Assembly: GCA_001603665.1 (NCBI GenBank)
Contig: LUZN01000017.1
Location: forward strand, 1-54,478
From: Bacteroidales bacterium Bact_22
GTDB taxonomy: Bacteria; Bacteroidota; Bacteroidia; Bacteroidales; F082
Length of the DNA stretch: 54,478 bases
Direction: 5' to 3'
Part shown: one piece after another, positions 1 through 10,121 of the stretch
Numbering within the stretch: the first letter of the stretch is position 1
Layout of the letters: every line of letters starts with the position of its first letter
The notes under the pieces: generated by a model
Database searches by the model: none
Told to the model about the DNA's origin: nothing
Seen by the model: only the letters and a program-made list of their open reading frames with translations
Position numbers and translations under genes: made by a program

Positions 1-186
1 CAAACGAATGACAAAAAAAATGCCTTTTTTGACCTTTAAAAATATAACATATTGATTTACAACACCTTAGAAAATGCGTTTTTTGAAGAAAAATTTACAA
101 TTTTTATTAAAATTTTGATTTTTACGATTTTTGATGGATTATTCATAAAAATTTCGTAATTTTACACCTTATTAATATTGCGGTTT

Positions 187-2919
187 ATGATAACTAAAGA
201 TACAGAAAAAATATTCCTTTTAGATGCTTATGCGTTGATTTACAGGGCGTTTTTCGCTTTGAACAAGAATCCGCGGATGACGTCAAAGGGCTTGAATACC
301 TCTGCGATTATCGGTTTTTTGAACACTCTTTACGAGGTTTTGAAAAACGAAAAACCTTCACATATCGGCATCGCTTTCGATCTTGGCGCCCCTACCCTGC
401 GCACTGAAAACTTCTGCGATTACAAGGCAAACCGCGAGGAGATGCCGCCCGATTTAAGAGCTTCGATTCCTTATATCATAGAGATTATCAAAGGTTTCAA
501 CATCCCGATTTATGCCGCCGAAGGCTATGAAGCCGACGATGTGATCGGTACTTTGGCGAAAAAAGCCGAAAAAGCTGGCTATTTGACTTACATGATGACG
601 CCTGATAAGGACTTCGGTCAGCTAGTGAGCGACAATATTCTCATTTACAAACCTGCAAAATTCGGCGACCCCGCTACTATTATGGGACCGAAGGAGGTTT
701 GCGAGAAATATGGCATCAACACTCCCACGCAACTTATTGATATTCTCGGACTTTGGGGAGATGCGAGCGATAACATCCCGGGAATTCCCGGTGTTGGCGA
801 GAAGACAGCATCGAAGTTTGTGCAGGAATATGGTTCAATGGAAGGTCTTTTCGAGCATGTAGAGGATTTGAAGGGCAAGATGAAGGAAAATGTCATCAAT
901 TTTGCCGAACAGGGAAGGATGTCGAAGATGCTGGCGACCATCAATACAGAAGCGCCAGTGGAGTTTGATGTTGAGGAATTGAAGGTTAAGACGCCGAATC
1001 TACCAGCGCTTTTGAAGATTTTTGAGGAGCTGGAGTTCAGGACGATGGCAAGGAAGATAGTTGCTGACTATAAAGACGTGGTGGAACAAAAGCCTGTTCA
1101 AAAACCAGTGCAAGCTGAAAAACCTGTCGTCGAAAAGCAAGCAGTTGCAAAAGCGGCCGAGCCAAAAGAATTGGATCTGTTTTCGGAGCTCGCCGAGAAC
1201 TCAGAGGGCTTGGAGTACTCGTTGTTTTCATCAAAAGCAACTGCTGCTTCAGTGAGTCACAACTATAAAACGATTGCGACCGACGCTGACCTCAAGCCGC
1301 TTTTGCAACTGCTTGAAAAAGCTGATGTTTACGCTGTTGATATTACAGCGAATGTAGTTTCGTTTGCGTTAAAAGCATATGAGGCTTATACGGTGCCTTT
1401 CGCTTTTATCAAAAAGTTTGAAAAAATCTTCGCAAATACTAAGAAAACCATAGTTGGTCACAACCTGAAATCGGTCATTTCAATACTCCGTCGCAATGGT
1501 ATCGAACTGAAAAACAAACTCTTCGACACCATGATTGCGCATTATCTCATCGAGCCGGAGCAGCGTCACACAATGGATTATCTCGCCGATGTGTATCTGA
1601 ACTATACCATCACGAATAATTCAGCCGAAAATGCCGATATAGCTTATCAGTTTTATGAGAAATTCAAGCCGATTCTCGTTGAAAATCAATTAGATAAGCT
1701 TTTTAATGAGATAGAAATGCCGCTTGTCCCAGTGCTTGCCACCATGGAAGCTAATGGCGTAAAAATCGACAGTGATAATCTAAAGCAAATTAGCGAGCAG
1801 CAGGCGCTGGAGATTCAAGATATTGAAAATCAGATATTTAAGGCGGCTGGAACGACGTTCAACATCGCTTCACCGCGACAGCTTGGCGAGGTTTTGTTTG
1901 ATAAGATGAAGTTAAAAGCGCCAGCAAAGAAGACCAAAACAGGTCAGTACCCTACTGGCGAAGAGGTGCTTCAAAAGATTATCAACGTGCATCCGATAAT
2001 TCAGCAAATCCTTGATTATCGTGGACTTACGAAGCTGAAATCGACTTACGTTGATGCACTTCCGGCTTTGATAAGCAAAGAAGACGGACTGGTGCACACC
2101 TCTTATAATCAGGCAGTTACGGCTACCGGACGTTTAAGTTCAACGAACCCGAACTTGCAGAATATTCCAGTGCGAACCGACAAAGGTCGTGAAATCCGTA
2201 AAGCATTCGTGCCACGTGATAAAAACCATATTTTGCTTGCAGCCGATTATTCGCAAATCGAGCTTCGAATCATCACACATTTGAGTGGCGATCCAGCGAT
2301 GAGCGAGGCATTCCGTGAAGGGCTTGACATCCATGCGGCAACAGCAGCTCGAGTTTACAAAGTGCCGATTGAGAAAGTCACGAAAGACATGCGTCGTCAT
2401 GCGAAAGCGGTGAATTTCGGCATAATTTATGGTATGTCGGCCTTCGGATTGGCTGAAAGACTGGGCATTTCGCGCTCGGAAGCGGCTTCAATTATTGAAA
2501 ATTATTTCAAGGAATACGTTGGTATTCAACAATATATCAAAAACAACATCGAGTTTGCACGCCAGCATGGGTATGTTGAGACAATGCTCGGAAGGCGCCG
2601 TTATCTGCGCGACATCAACGCTTCGAATAGTGTGGTGCGTAACTTCGCTGAGCGTAACGCAGTGAATGCTCCTATTCAAGGAAGCTCTGCCGACATGATT
2701 AAAATTGCTATGTCAAACATCTATAAAGCGATGAACGACAAACAGTTACAGTCAAAAATGATACTTCAGGTGCACGACGAACTTGTTTTTGATGCGGTAA
2801 AAGATGAATTAGATACATTAAAAGAATTAGTTAACGATAAAATGGTAAACGCGCTGCCGCTGAACATCCCGGTGGTTGTAGAACTTAACACGGGGACTAA
2901 CTGGCTGGAAGCGCATTAA
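187..2919 (+). CDS. polA: DNA polymerase I, proofreading domain degenerate
   Basis: Family A DNA polymerase for Okazaki-fragment processing and repair. The N-terminal 5'-nuclease domain (about residues 1-290) keeps AFDLGAP, YEADD, TPDKDF and GDASDNIPGIPGVG. A Lys/Pro/Glu/Ala-rich linker follows (about 297-335). The C-terminal polymerase domain has intact motif A (DYSQIELR), motif B (RRHAKAVNFGIIYG) and motif C (QVHDELVFD). The middle 3'-5' exonuclease domain has lost its metal-binding acids: motif I reads D385-I-T instead of DxE, motif II reads N426-L-K-S-V instead of NxxxD, and motif III reads S-A-E-N482 instead of YxxxD; the loop before motif III is also shortened. I chose the ATG at 187 over an in-frame TTG at 178 because MITKD leads straight into the conserved FLLDAYALIYR. 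A weak -7 element (TAATTTTA, 157-164) lies upstream. The first 177 bases are AT-rich and hold nothing else I recognise. Confidence 0.97.
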   Translation: MITKDTEKIFLLDAYALIYRAFFALNKNPRMTSKGLNTSAIIGFLNTLYEVLKNEKPSHIGIAFDLGAPTLRTENFCDYKANREEMPPDLRASIPYIIEIIKGFNIPIYAAEGYEADDVIGTLAKKAEKAGYLTYMMTPDKDFGQLVSDNILIYKPAKFGDPATIMGPKEVCEKYGINTPTQLIDILGLWGDASDNIPGIPGVGEKTASKFVQEYGSMEGLFEHVEDLKGKMKENVINFAEQGRMSKMLATINTEAPVEFDVEELKVKTPNLPALLKIFEELEFRTMARKIVADYKDVVEQKPVQKPVQAEKPVVEKQAVAKAAEPKELDLFSELAENSEGLEYSLFSSKATAASVSHNYKTIATDADLKPLLQLLEKADVYAVDITANVVSFALKAYEAYTVPFAFIKKFEKIFANTKKTIVGHNLKSVISILRRNGIELKNKLFDTMIAHYLIEPEQRHTMDYLADVYLNYTITNNSAENADIAYQFYEKFKPILVENQLDKLFNEIEMPLVPVLATMEANGVKIDSDNLKQISEQQALEIQDIENQIFKAAGTTFNIASPRQLGEVLFDKMKLKAPAKKTKTGQYPTGEEVLQKIINVHPIIQQILDYRGLTKLKSTYVDALPALISKEDGLVHTSYNQAVTATGRLSSTNPNLQNIPVRTDKGREIRKAFVPRDKNHILLAADYSQIELRIITHLSGDPAMSEAFREGLDIHAATAARVYKVPIEKVTKDMRRHAKAVNFGIIYGMSAFGLAERLGISRSEAASIIENYFKEYVGIQQYIKNNIEFARQHGYVETMLGRRRYLRDINASNSVVRNFAERNAVNAPIQGSSADMIKIAMSNIYKAMNDKQLQSKMILQVHDELVFDAVKDELDTLKELVNDKMVNALPLNIPVVVELNTGTNWLEAH

Positions 2920-2923
2920 TTTA

Positions 2924-2986
2924 GGCCATTGGCCGTTGGCTGTTGGCAGCTAACGGCTAATAGCCAATAGCCAAAAGCTAAAAACT
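2924..2986. repeat. Heptad tandem repeat (GGCCATT/AATAGCC type), hairpin-forming
   Basis: Nine consecutive 7-bp units fill the polA-yraN gap. The first four are of the type GGCCATT, GGCCGTT, GGCTGTT; after a centre near 2950 the units become the complement type AATAGCC, AATAGCC, AAAAGCT. The array therefore folds into a long imperfect hairpin. Two other arrays of the same sequence family occur here: inside gatE (13993-14020) and after the giant T9SS gene (54400-54455). It could terminate or attenuate polA transcription, but there is no U-tract. Confidence 0.8.
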
Positions 2987-2992
2987 GGAATT

Positions 2993-3370
2993 ATGGCCGA
3001 ACACAATGATTTAGGAAAATGGGGCGAACAGATCGCCCGCGACCTTCTTATCTCGAAGGGTTATCAGATTTTAGAACAAAATTGGAACTGCGGTCACAAA
3101 GAGATCGACATCATCGCTAAAGACGGCGACGAACTTGTGATTGTGGAGGTGAAAACGCGCCGAGTATCGACTCTCGTCGACCCCGAAGAGACTGTTGACA
3201 AGATAAAGCAACGCTATCTCATCTGGTCGGCGGAAGCTTATGTTGAGCGCAACAACCTCGACATGGACGTTCGTTTCGACATTGTGGCTATCGTGGTGGA
3301 TAATAAAAACGAACGTCGGGTAGAACACATTGAAAATGCGTTCTACCCGACGATAAGTCGTCGCAGGTAA
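2993..3370 (+). CDS. yraN: YraN family (UPF0102) nuclease-fold protein
   Basis: A 125-residue protein of the UPF0102/YraN family, a small PD-(D/E)XK-like fold related to Holliday junction resolvases; its cellular role is not firmly established. Visible family signature: N-terminal G-x-x-GE-x-x-A (GKWGEQIA), then KEIDIIAKDGDELVIVEVKTR, which carries the D, E and VK residues of the predicted nuclease core. Length is typical (110-130 residues). It follows polA on the same strand across a 7-bp tandem repeat and converges on metG with 8 bp between stop codons. Confidence 0.92.
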   Translation: MAEHNDLGKWGEQIARDLLISKGYQILEQNWNCGHKEIDIIAKDGDELVIVEVKTRRVSTLVDPEETVDKIKQRYLIWSAEAYVERNNLDMDVRFDIVAIVVDNKNERRVEHIENAFYPTISRRR

Positions 3371-3378
3371 TCAACAGA

Positions 3379-5433
3379 TTATCCTACGTTGCAGCCTGGA
3401 GCCACCACGTCGCTCGGAGTGATCACGACCAAACGGCCGTCTTTATCCTCCGCCGAGAGTATCATGCCTTGACTTTCAACGCCTTTGAGCTTACGTGGCT
3501 CGAAATTGGCGATGAAGCAGACCTGCTTTCCGACCAGGACCTGTGGGTCTGGGTAATACTTGGCGATACCGCTCACGATGGTGCGTTTCTCCATGCCATC
3601 CTCAATGAGGAACTGCAGCAGCTTGTCGGCTTTCGGCACCTTGGTGCATTCCAAAACGGTACCAACGCGAATATCGACCTTCATAAAGTCGTCGAAACTC
3701 ACATTTGGCTTGACCTCATTGGGTTTCCAGGCGTTGAGTTCGTTTTGTTTCTTGGTGTCTTCCAGCTTCTTGATCTGGGCTTCAACAACACTGTCTTCAA
3801 TCTTTTCGAACAGCAACTCCGGCTGACCGATAACGTGACCTGTGTTGAGCAAAATCGTAGCGTCTGCCTGATTCCAGCTTGTCACCTCGAGACCAATCAT
3901 CTTTTGGAGTTTCTTTGCGCTGAATGGCAGGAACGGCTCGCTCAAAATAGCAAGTTTTGCTACTATTTGCAACGAAAGCGCCATCACTGTCTTGGTGCGC
4001 TCAGGGTCGGTCTTGAACTGCTTCCAAGGCTCGTTTTCGGTGAGATAACGGTTGCCCAAACGTGCAAGGTTCATCAATTCGCTCACTCCTTCGCGGAACT
4101 TGTAGTTTTCGATGAGTTTGCCAATCTTTTCAGGATATTGGTTCATCTCAGCGATGACTTCTTTGTCGCGATCGTTAAGGTTTTCCAATGCCGGAACTGC
4201 ACCTTCGTAATATTTATGCGTCAAAACCAATATACGGTTGACGAAGTTTCCGAAGATGGCGAGAAGCTCGTTGTTATTTCTGTCCTGATAGTCCTTCCAA
4301 GTGAAGTTGTTATCTTTTGTCTCGGGAGCGTTGGCTGTCAGCACGTAGCGCAAAATATCTTGTTTTCCTGGGAATTCCTGCAGATATTCATGCAACCAAA
4401 CAGCCCAGTTGCGCGAGGTCGAGATCTTGTCGTTTTCGAGGTTCAGGAACTCGTTGGCAGGCACGTTTTCAGGCACGATGTAGCCGTCGCCGTAGGCTTT
4501 GAGCATGCATGGGAAAATGATGCAGTGAAACACGATGTTGTCTTTTCCGATGAAATGCACCATCTTGGTGTCGTCCGACTTCCACCATTTTTCCCAGTTG
4601 TCGCCGCGTTTCTCGCAGATTTCCTTGGTGTTTGAGATATATCCGATAGGAGCGTCAAACCAAACGTAGAGCACCTTGCCTTCGGCACCTTCAACAGGTA
4701 CAGGCACTCCCCAGTCGAGGTCGCGGGTGACGGCCCTCGGCTGCAGTCCGCCGTCGAGCCAGCTCTTCACCTGACCGTAGACGTTGGTCTTCCACTCTTT
4801 ATGTCCTTCAAGAATCCACTGGCGGAGCCATGTCTCGTACTGTTCGAGCGGCAGATACCAGTGTTTCGTCATCTTTTTCACCAGCTTGGCGCCGCTGATT
4901 GCTGAATGCGGGTCGATGAGCTCCTCTGGGCTGAGAGTGCTGCCGCATTTCTCGCACTGGTCACCGTAAGCGCGGTCGTTGCCACATTTCGGGCATGTGC
5001 CGATGATGTAGCGGTCGCTCAAGAATTTATTACGCTCAGGGTCGAAAAACTGCTCGGTCTCCTTCTCGATGAACTTGCCTTCTTTGTAAAGCTTCTCGAA
5101 GAACTCAGCCGCTGTTGCGTGATGAATCTTCGAAGTCGTTCTCGAGTAGATATCGTAGCTCATGCCGAAATCCTCGAACGATTTCTTAATCATTTCGTGG
5201 TAACGGTCGACGATATCCTGAGGTGTGACGCCTTCTTTTTCAGCTTTGATGGTGACAGGCACTCCGTGTTCGTCGGAACCGCCAATAAACAGTACGTCTT
5301 CGCCTTTCATGCGGAGGTAGCGGACGTAGGTGTCGGCAGGGACGTAAACGCCGGCAAGGTGGCCGATGTGCACCGGGCCATTGGCGTAAGGAAGCGCTGT
5401 AGTTATCAGATAACGTTTGAAATTCTTTTCCAT
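3379..5433 (-). CDS. metG: Methionine-tRNA ligase with C-terminal tRNA-binding domain
   Basis: Class I aminoacyl-tRNA synthetase charging tRNA-Met. It shows the HIGH motif ([12 protein letters not shown]) near the N-terminus, a four-cysteine zinc knuckle (CPKCG...CEKCG), the KMSKS-loop equivalent [11 protein letters not shown], and a C-terminal Trbp111/EMAP-like OB domain ([18 protein letters not shown] onward), giving the long 684-residue bacterial form. I start it at the ATG at 5433; an in-frame TTG at 5457 would add eight residues, but a TATTTTTG -7 element sits at about 5454-5461 on this strand and overlaps it. The leader is therefore short. A 388-residue antisense frame opposite this gene is a shadow. 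Confidence 0.97.
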   Translation of the reverse strand: MEKNFKRYLITTALPYANGPVHIGHLAGVYVPADTYVRYLRMKGEDVLFIGGSDEHGVPVTIKAEKEGVTPQDIVDRYHEMIKKSFEDFGMSYDIYSRTTSKIHHATAAEFFEKLYKEGKFIEKETEQFFDPERNKFLSDRYIIGTCPKCGNDRAYGDQCEKCGSTLSPEELIDPHSAISGAKLVKKMTKHWYLPLEQYETWLRQWILEGHKEWKTNVYGQVKSWLDGGLQPRAVTRDLDWGVPVPVEGAEGKVLYVWFDAPIGYISNTKEICEKRGDNWEKWWKSDDTKMVHFIGKDNIVFHCIIFPCMLKAYGDGYIVPENVPANEFLNLENDKISTSRNWAVWLHEYLQEFPGKQDILRYVLTANAPETKDNNFTWKDYQDRNNNELLAIFGNFVNRILVLTHKYYEGAVPALENLNDRDKEVIAEMNQYPEKIGKLIENYKFREGVSELMNLARLGNRYLTENEPWKQFKTDPERTKTVMALSLQIVAKLAILSEPFLPFSAKKLQKMIGLEVTSWNQADATILLNTGHVIGQPELLFEKIEDSVVEAQIKKLEDTKKQNELNAWKPNEVKPNVSFDDFMKVDIRVGTVLECTKVPKADKLLQFLIEDGMEKRTIVSGIAKYYPDPQVLVGKQVCFIANFEPRKLKGVESQGMILSAEDKDGRLVVITPSDVVAPGCNVG

Positions 5434-5474
5434 TTTCGCAAAATTTTCAAGGTGCAAAAATAAGAAAAATAATT

Positions 5475-7403
5475 TTATTTTTTCAAAAATTTCGTTGTAG
5501 AACCGCCGATGGTGATGAAATACATTCCTTCTTGCAATGATGAGATATCAATTTGCTGGTTGTCCGATGCGATTTTGCCAATCAGCAGGATTTGTCCCAT
5601 CAGGTTGGTGATTCGGTATTCCTGTATGGACACATAGAATGTGTCTGTACAAACAAATAAGATATCGTTTGTTGGATTCGGATATACAATAAACCCGGTT
5701 TTAGCCTCATATTCATAAATACTCATCGGTTCATAATAGTATGGTTTTGGGTAATGATTCTCGTAGTTCCAGATACAGTTGCTGGCAGAACCAAGATTCA
5801 GTGCATCTATCAAAACAGATGTACCATATTGAGGTTCATTGAGTATCCCCCAGTTTGATGTTGAAGAGTCATAAACGAATGATGTAGAGCCTGGTAACGT
5901 TTGTAAATCAGGATTTCCACAGGCTGGTAGATTGTTGCTATTTAGCTTCCAATAACAATTAAGATAATGTAGAGAATCCGTGTCATATCCAACAATCTCG
6001 CCGCAATGCTGGTTCGAAGCATTACTCACGGAAGCTGCGTTATAAACATTGTGGACATTTCCTGTGGAAACGCCAACAATGCCACCAATATTCAAAATGG
6101 ATTTTCCGGAAGACTCGTACAAACCACTGACACTGCCTCGATTAAAACAATCCGAGACAACTCCGTCGATCAAACTACCGACGATTCCACCTGCTGAAGC
6201 GGAAACCTCTCCATTTGATTGAATTGTCGTTTGCACATTTGCATAATTTGAACATATATTAACAGTTCCGTTGACTAAAGTCCCAACGATTCCGCCTGCA
6301 ACACCATATTTTGAGTAAACTGTATTCAAGTAATCAGGGGTGCCCTGGTAAACATGGCAATTTATTATGTTGGTTTGATTAGCGTATCCGACAAATGCGC
6401 CAGCATATTCCGATTCAAAACAAATCATGCATGAAAAAATATCCAAATTATTGATATTAGCGCCATCTGTATAGCCAAACAAACCCTTATAAGCTGTATT
6501 TTGACACTGGTATAAATTCTTTAAATACTTTCCATTTCCATCGAAATGGCCGGTAAAAGGATGTTCCGGCGTTCCTATAGATGTCCATGGATTCAATCCT
6601 CCCGAACATTTTTGTAGATCTATACCTTTTGTAAGCTTGTAATACGCGTCTCCGCCAGTGCCGTCGTTGGTTTGTTGAGCCAACAAAGCCAATTGTTTGC
6701 CATTGGAAATCAAATATGGATTATCGGATGTTCCGTCGCCTCCAGCATAAGATGCGGCCACTGTGCCATCCCAGCAGTTACCGGTTATACCAGGAATATA
6801 ATCACAGTCATAACTGCCTTGATGATATAGCATTTCGCCATTTTCAAGATAACATCTTATATAGCTGGTATAATCGCAATCGATGCAGCCTCCGTAACAA
6901 GCAAATACATCTGGAAACAGACCTTTTTCATATCCTATTCCGTTGATAATCCTGCCGTCAAAATATGGATAGTTATCATCGCCAAATGCTGTAACATACT
7001 GAGTGCGATAAGTATGACCGTTGTATGTGACGCTACCAACATTTGTAACAGTTACAAGGCAAGTGCATTCATCGACATCGCAATACCAGGTGTCACCCAC
7101 TTCAGCATTGTAATCATACAATACGGTAAATGCGTCATTTCCCTGATTATACCAATAAACGACATTGTTTTCTTCATAAACGTAATCATAACCATCGATG
7201 ACACTGCACATATGCCCTTGAACTTCAGCTGTATCAGTTACACGGCATCTCATATAGCCGAATTCGGGCTGTGTTATTGGAACACTGCTATAATCTACTT
7301 GAAAATACCATTCTGCGCCAAGCGGAGCAAATCCGCTGGTTTGTGCATTCAGTGAGCTGAAAAGACTTAAGCAAAGAATAAGAAGGGAGAATATTTTTTT
7401 CAT
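5475..7403 (-). CDS. T9SS-sorted secreted protein with GLUG repeats
   Basis: A 642-residue exported protein of unknown function. Residues 1-20 form a Sec signal peptide ([20 protein letters not shown]). The N-terminal 190 residues are rich in Tyr and Cys and I do not recognise them. From about residue 220 a [10 protein letters not shown] segment opens a run of GLUG-type beta-helix repeats ([54 protein letters not shown]). The last 75 residues are a T9SS type A sorting domain ([12 protein letters not shown] ... GMYFITIGG ... FLKK), so the product is probably cell-surface attached or released. It stands alone between metG and the transporter, with its own -7 element at 7427-7434. Confidence 0.9.
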   Translation of the reverse strand: MKKIFSLLILCLSLFSSLNAQTSGFAPLGAEWYFQVDYSSVPITQPEFGYMRCRVTDTAEVQGHMCSVIDGYDYVYEENNVVYWYNQGNDAFTVLYDYNAEVGDTWYCDVDECTCLVTVTNVGSVTYNGHTYRTQYVTAFGDDNYPYFDGRIINGIGYEKGLFPDVFACYGGCIDCDYTSYIRCYLENGEMLYHQGSYDCDYIPGITGNCWDGTVAASYAGGDGTSDNPYLISNGKQLALLAQQTNDGTGGDAYYKLTKGIDLQKCSGGLNPWTSIGTPEHPFTGHFDGNGKYLKNLYQCQNTAYKGLFGYTDGANINNLDIFSCMICFESEYAGAFVGYANQTNIINCHVYQGTPDYLNTVYSKYGVAGGIVGTLVNGTVNICSNYANVQTTIQSNGEVSASAGGIVGSLIDGVVSDCFNRGSVSGLYESSGKSILNIGGIVGVSTGNVHNVYNAASVSNASNQHCGEIVGYDTDSLHYLNCYWKLNSNNLPACGNPDLQTLPGSTSFVYDSSTSNWGILNEPQYGTSVLIDALNLGSASNCIWNYENHYPKPYYYEPMSIYEYEAKTGFIVYPNPTNDILFVCTDTFYVSIQEYRITNLMGQILLIGKIASDNQQIDISSLQEGMYFITIGGSTTKFLKK

Positions 7404-7426
7404 ATCTTATAGTGTTTTTAACGATG

Positions 7427-7434
7427 CAAATATA
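7427..7434 (-). promoter_or_regulatory. Bacteroidetes -7 element for the GLUG protein
   Basis: TATATTTG on the minus strand (matches TAnnTTTG), 23 bp upstream of the ATG at 7403. No clear -33 TTG was located. Confidence 0.5.
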
Positions 7435-7517
7435 ATAATAATCAATAAGATAACAAAAATGTAGCAGAAAAAAATAAAAAAATTCTGCTATATTCGATTA
7501 TTTTACGTGAGAAAAAA

Positions 7518-8702
7518 CTACATCGCCAACAGCACCAGCAACTGCGCTGTGAATATTCTCAGGAACATTGTCAACGGATAAACTGTGGCATATCCTGTGT
7601 TTGGAAGTTTGCAGCCGTCGGGAGCGATGTTGTTGGCGAAAGCCAATGTAGGAGGATCGGTATGAGAGCCGCCGATGAATCCCATGAGGGTGTAATAGTT
7701 CATCTTCAGCACCAGACGACCGAATGTAGCCACAATCATTGGTGGTACGATGGTGATGATGACACCATAAACCACCCACATATAATGTATTTTTACTGTC
7801 TCGACAAACACGCCGCCAGCGCCCAAGCCCACACCCGCAAGGAACAGCGCTATTCCCACCTCGCGAAGCATGTGAACGCCTTTTCCATCAGTGAATTCGG
7901 TGTCGAACCAGCCTTTCTTCACGCCCAACCAGCCGCCGATGATAGCGGTGACCAACGGACCGCCTGCCAAACCGAGTTTCACAGGAGCATCCATTCCTAC
8001 AGGAATCGGGATGGAACCGATGACTATGCCGACGGCGATGATGATAAACAACGGTATCAATGGTTGTTTCATAGACGTAGCACGCCGTGTCCCTACAACC
8101 GAATTATCAACGTTTTCCGCAATTGTCGTTGGTTCATTTTTGAGATCAATTCTGCACAATGGGCGCAAGATGATGCATGTCATAATCATTCCGACAACGG
8201 CCAACGGATATGCCACAGCGTATCCTGCCGCCAGTCTGTTCGCTGCATCAGGATCGCCAGCATCGGTGACGGCCTGCTGTGCTGCAGAAAGTCCCGGGGT
8301 GTTGGTGATGGCACCGGTGTAAACGCCAGCCATATCTGTCAGACTCTGGTTCGCCACCTTGGCGATGATATACGTTATCACAAAGCCTAAAGCGACATTA
8401 GCCAACGCCATAAGGTTCATCGCAAGACCGCCTTTTTTAAAGGAATTGAAGAATGTAGGTCCCACCTGCAATCCTACGGCAGTGACGAACAATATCAGTC
8501 CAAACTCCTTGACAATGTGCAGCATTCCGGCGTTGAGCGTCACACCCAAGGCACTGATGACAATGCCCACAAACAGTACCCAAGTGATTCCCAAAGAAAT
8601 TTTGGCAATTTTTATCTTACCAAGCAAAAGTCCAAGAAATATTGACAATGCAAGGTATAAAATGCAAGGACCGACGCCCGAACCAGTGAAGAGATTATAC
8701 AT
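7518..8702 (-). CDS. AAEx-family transporter (YidE/AspT-like), lacking RCK domains
   Basis: Polytopic membrane protein of the aspartate:alanine exchanger family (YidE/YbjL duplication). Both halves of the internal duplication are visible: the first with ITNTPGLSAAQQAV, the second with GGSHTDPPTLAFANN, each on the extended hydrophobic segments expected. Known members are usually 540-565 residues with two TrkA-C/RCK domains between the halves; here only about 35 hydrophilic residues (CRIDLKNEP to ATSMKQP) join the halves, so the cytoplasmic regulatory domains are missing and the protein is 394 residues. The substrate is unknown. It lies downstream of argF on the same strand, separated by a hairpin and a heptad repeat that ends just before its ATG. 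Confidence 0.88.
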   Translation of the reverse strand: MYNLFTGSGVGPCILYLALSIFLGLLLGKIKIAKISLGITWVLFVGIVISALGVTLNAGMLHIVKEFGLILFVTAVGLQVGPTFFNSFKKGGLAMNLMALANVALGFVITYIIAKVANQSLTDMAGVYTGAITNTPGLSAAQQAVTDAGDPDAANRLAAGYAVAYPLAVVGMIMTCIILRPLCRIDLKNEPTTIAENVDNSVVGTRRATSMKQPLIPLFIIIAVGIVIGSIPIPVGMDAPVKLGLAGGPLVTAIIGGWLGVKKGWFDTEFTDGKGVHMLREVGIALFLAGVGLGAGGVFVETVKIHYMWVVYGVIITIVPPMIVATFGRLVLKMNYYTLMGFIGGSHTDPPTLAFANNIAPDGCKLPNTGYATVYPLTMFLRIFTAQLLVLLAM

Positions 8703-8706
8703 TTTA

Positions 8707-8741
8707 GTTTACCGTTTACTGTTTACAGTTTAAAGTGTAAA
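8707..8741. repeat. Heptad tandem repeat (GTTTACN type)
   Basis: Five 7-bp units: GTTTACC, GTTTACT, GTTTACA, GTTTAAA, GTGTAAA. They lie immediately upstream (in transcription sense) of the transporter start codon and overlap the left arm of the hairpin behind argF. Same family as the arrays at 19809-19883 and 20031-20057. Confidence 0.8.
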
Positions 8742-8766
8742 TGCCCCACAAAAGCAGGGCATTTAC
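8737..8766 (-). terminator. Hairpin behind argF (terminator-like)
   Basis: Perfect 10-bp arms GTAAATGCCC and GGGCATTTAC enclose a 10-base loop, 22 bp after the argF stop. No T-tract follows on the minus strand, so it may be an RNA-end stabiliser or attenuator between argF and the transporter rather than a strong intrinsic terminator. Confidence 0.55.
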
Positions 8767-8788
8767 TGATTCTATCTAATTTTTGAAA

Positions 8789-9790
8789 TTAGTCACCAAG
8801 TGTTGCAACCATAACGGCTTTGATGGTGTGCATACGGTTCTCAGCTTCGTCGAACACGATGCTGTTCTTGCCTTCGAACACCTCTTCTGTGACTTCGATG
8901 CCGTCCAAACCGAACTGTTTGTTAACGTCGCGGCCGACCTGTGTCTCGAGGTTGTGGTATGCCGGGAGGCAGTGCATGAACTTGCAGTTCTTATTGCCGG
9001 TCATGTCCATCATCTTCTGGTTGACCTGATATGGACGGAGGAGGTCGATACGCTGTTTCCAAACCTCAGCCGGTTCGCCCATTGATACCCACACGTCGGT
9101 GTAGAGGAAGTCGCAGCCTTTAACGCCTTTCGCGACGTCGTCGGTCACTGTAACCTTTGCGCCTGTCTCTTTAGCGATCTTCTTGCAGGTGTCGATGAGT
9201 TCTTTTGAAGGCTGGAGAGCCTTTGGAGCCACGATACGGACGTCCATACCCATCTTTGCGCCACCGACCATCAAGCTGTTACCCATGTTGAAACGGGCAT
9301 CGCCGATGTAAGCGTAAGTAACCTGGTTGAGAGGTTTGTCGACATGCTCCTGCATTGTGAGGAAGTCGGCAAGGATCTGTGTCGGGTGGAACTCGTTGGT
9401 CAAGCCGTTCCAAACCGGAACACCAGCATATTGTGCGAGCTCTTCCACTGTCTTCTGGGCGAAGCCGCGGTATTCGATACCGTCGTACATACGTCCGAGA
9501 ACGCGTGCAGTGTCTTTCATTGACTCCTTAACACCGATCTGTGAACCTGTTGGGCCGAGGTAAGTGACGTGAGCGCCCTGGTCGTAAGCTGCTGTCTCGA
9601 AAGCGCAGCGTGTACGTGTCGAAGTCTTTTCGAAAATGAGGGCGATGTTCTTGCCTTTCAAGCGTGGCTGTTCGGTGCCGGTGTATTTGGCGTGCTTGAG
9701 GTCAGCTGCCAATGTGAGGAAGAACTTAATCTCTTCTGGAGTGAAGTCTAAAAGCTTCAGGAAGTTTCTGTTTCTAAGGTTGAATGCCAT
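8789..9790 (-). CDS. argF: Ornithine carbamoyltransferase
   Basis: Transfers a carbamoyl group between carbamoyl phosphate and ornithine/citrulline. The 333-residue length matches the family. Carbamoyl-phosphate site STRTRCAFE is present near residue 57, followed by [35 protein letters not shown], the ornithine-loop DVWVSMGE, and the catalytic HCLPAYH. It closely resembles enterobacterial ArgF and catabolic ArcB. It does not look like the acetyl/succinyl-ornithine transcarbamylase that I associate with many Bacteroidetes. No arginine deiminase or carbamate kinase gene is nearby, so anabolic versus catabolic use cannot be decided here. A TAATTTTG -7 element at 9827-9834 precedes it. Confidence 0.95.
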   Translation of the reverse strand: MAFNLRNRNFLKLLDFTPEEIKFFLTLAADLKHAKYTGTEQPRLKGKNIALIFEKTSTRTRCAFETAAYDQGAHVTYLGPTGSQIGVKESMKDTARVLGRMYDGIEYRGFAQKTVEELAQYAGVPVWNGLTNEFHPTQILADFLTMQEHVDKPLNQVTYAYIGDARFNMGNSLMVGGAKMGMDVRIVAPKALQPSKELIDTCKKIAKETGAKVTVTDDVAKGVKGCDFLYTDVWVSMGEPAEVWKQRIDLLRPYQVNQKMMDMTGNKNCKFMHCLPAYHNLETQVGRDVNKQFGLDGIEVTEEVFEGKNSIVFDEAENRMHTIKAVMVATLGD

Positions 9791-9826
9791 AGTTTTATTA
9801 TTTTAATGTTGTTTTCAAATTTTCTG

Positions 9827-9834
9827 CAAAATTA
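9827..9834 (-). promoter_or_regulatory. -7 element for argF
   Basis: TAATTTTG on the minus strand, 36 bp upstream of the argF ATG at 9790. Confidence 0.5.
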
Positions 9835-9885
9835 GTAAAAAGTTTGGCTAGAAATGACGAATGCGAAAAATTTTTAACATTTTTG

Positions 9886-9915
9886 TTGAAGGTATTAAAA
9901 TATGTAGTATTTTTG
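9886..9915 (+). promoter_or_regulatory. Bacteroidetes sigma promoter of tRNA-Lys
   Basis: TTG at 9886-9888 and TATTTTTG at 9908-9915 are separated by 19 bp, the canonical -33/-7 spacing of the Bacteroidetes primary sigma factor. The stretch from the -7 box to just before the tRNA reads TATTTTTGCAGTCCGAAAA, identical to the one in front of tRNA-Pro. Confidence 0.75.
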
Positions 9916-9931
9916 CAGTCCGAAAAATGAT

Positions 9932-10004
9932 GCATCCTTAGCTCAGTTGGTAGAGCAATTGACTCTTAATCAATGGGTCCAGGGTTCGAATCCCTGAGGA
10001 TGTA
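9932..10004 (+). tRNA. tRNA-Lys (anticodon CTT)
   Basis: A 73-nt cloverleaf: acceptor GCATCCT with AGGATGT (first pair G-U), D stem GCTC/GAGC, anticodon stem ATTGA/TCAAT with loop CTCTTAA (anticodon CTT), T arm CAGGG-TTCGAAT-CCCTG, discriminator A. CCA is not encoded. Confidence 0.96.
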
Positions 10005-10012
10005 CAAAAATT

Positions 10013-10046
10013 ATAGAGGCGACATGTTAATCGTCTCTATTTTTTT
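10013..10046 (+). terminator. Intrinsic terminator of tRNA-Lys (TAGAGACG-type palindrome)
   Basis: Arms ATAGAGGCGA and TCGTCTCTAT (10 bp with one G-U pair), loop of 8, then seven T. The arms resemble the outer arms of the perfect palindromes at 34869-34899 and 54036-54065, so this may be a diverged copy of that family serving as a terminator. Confidence 0.8.
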
Positions 10047-10047
10047 G

Positions 10048-10055
10048 TATCTTTG
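10048..10055 (+). promoter_or_regulatory. -7 element for the TPR/HTH regulator
   Basis: TATCTTTG directly after the terminator T-tract, giving a leader of about 65 nt before the ATG at 10122. Confidence 0.5.
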
Positions 10056-10121
10056 CCGCTGATTTTTAAAAAGCTAATAATTAACAATTGTTCAAAAAAA
10101 AGTATATAAGAACCTAACTAA

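Noticed and set aside
3469..4635. 388-residue plus-strand frame opposite metG
   Set aside because: Shadow of a clear metG with all synthetase motifs; its composition has no protein-like pattern.
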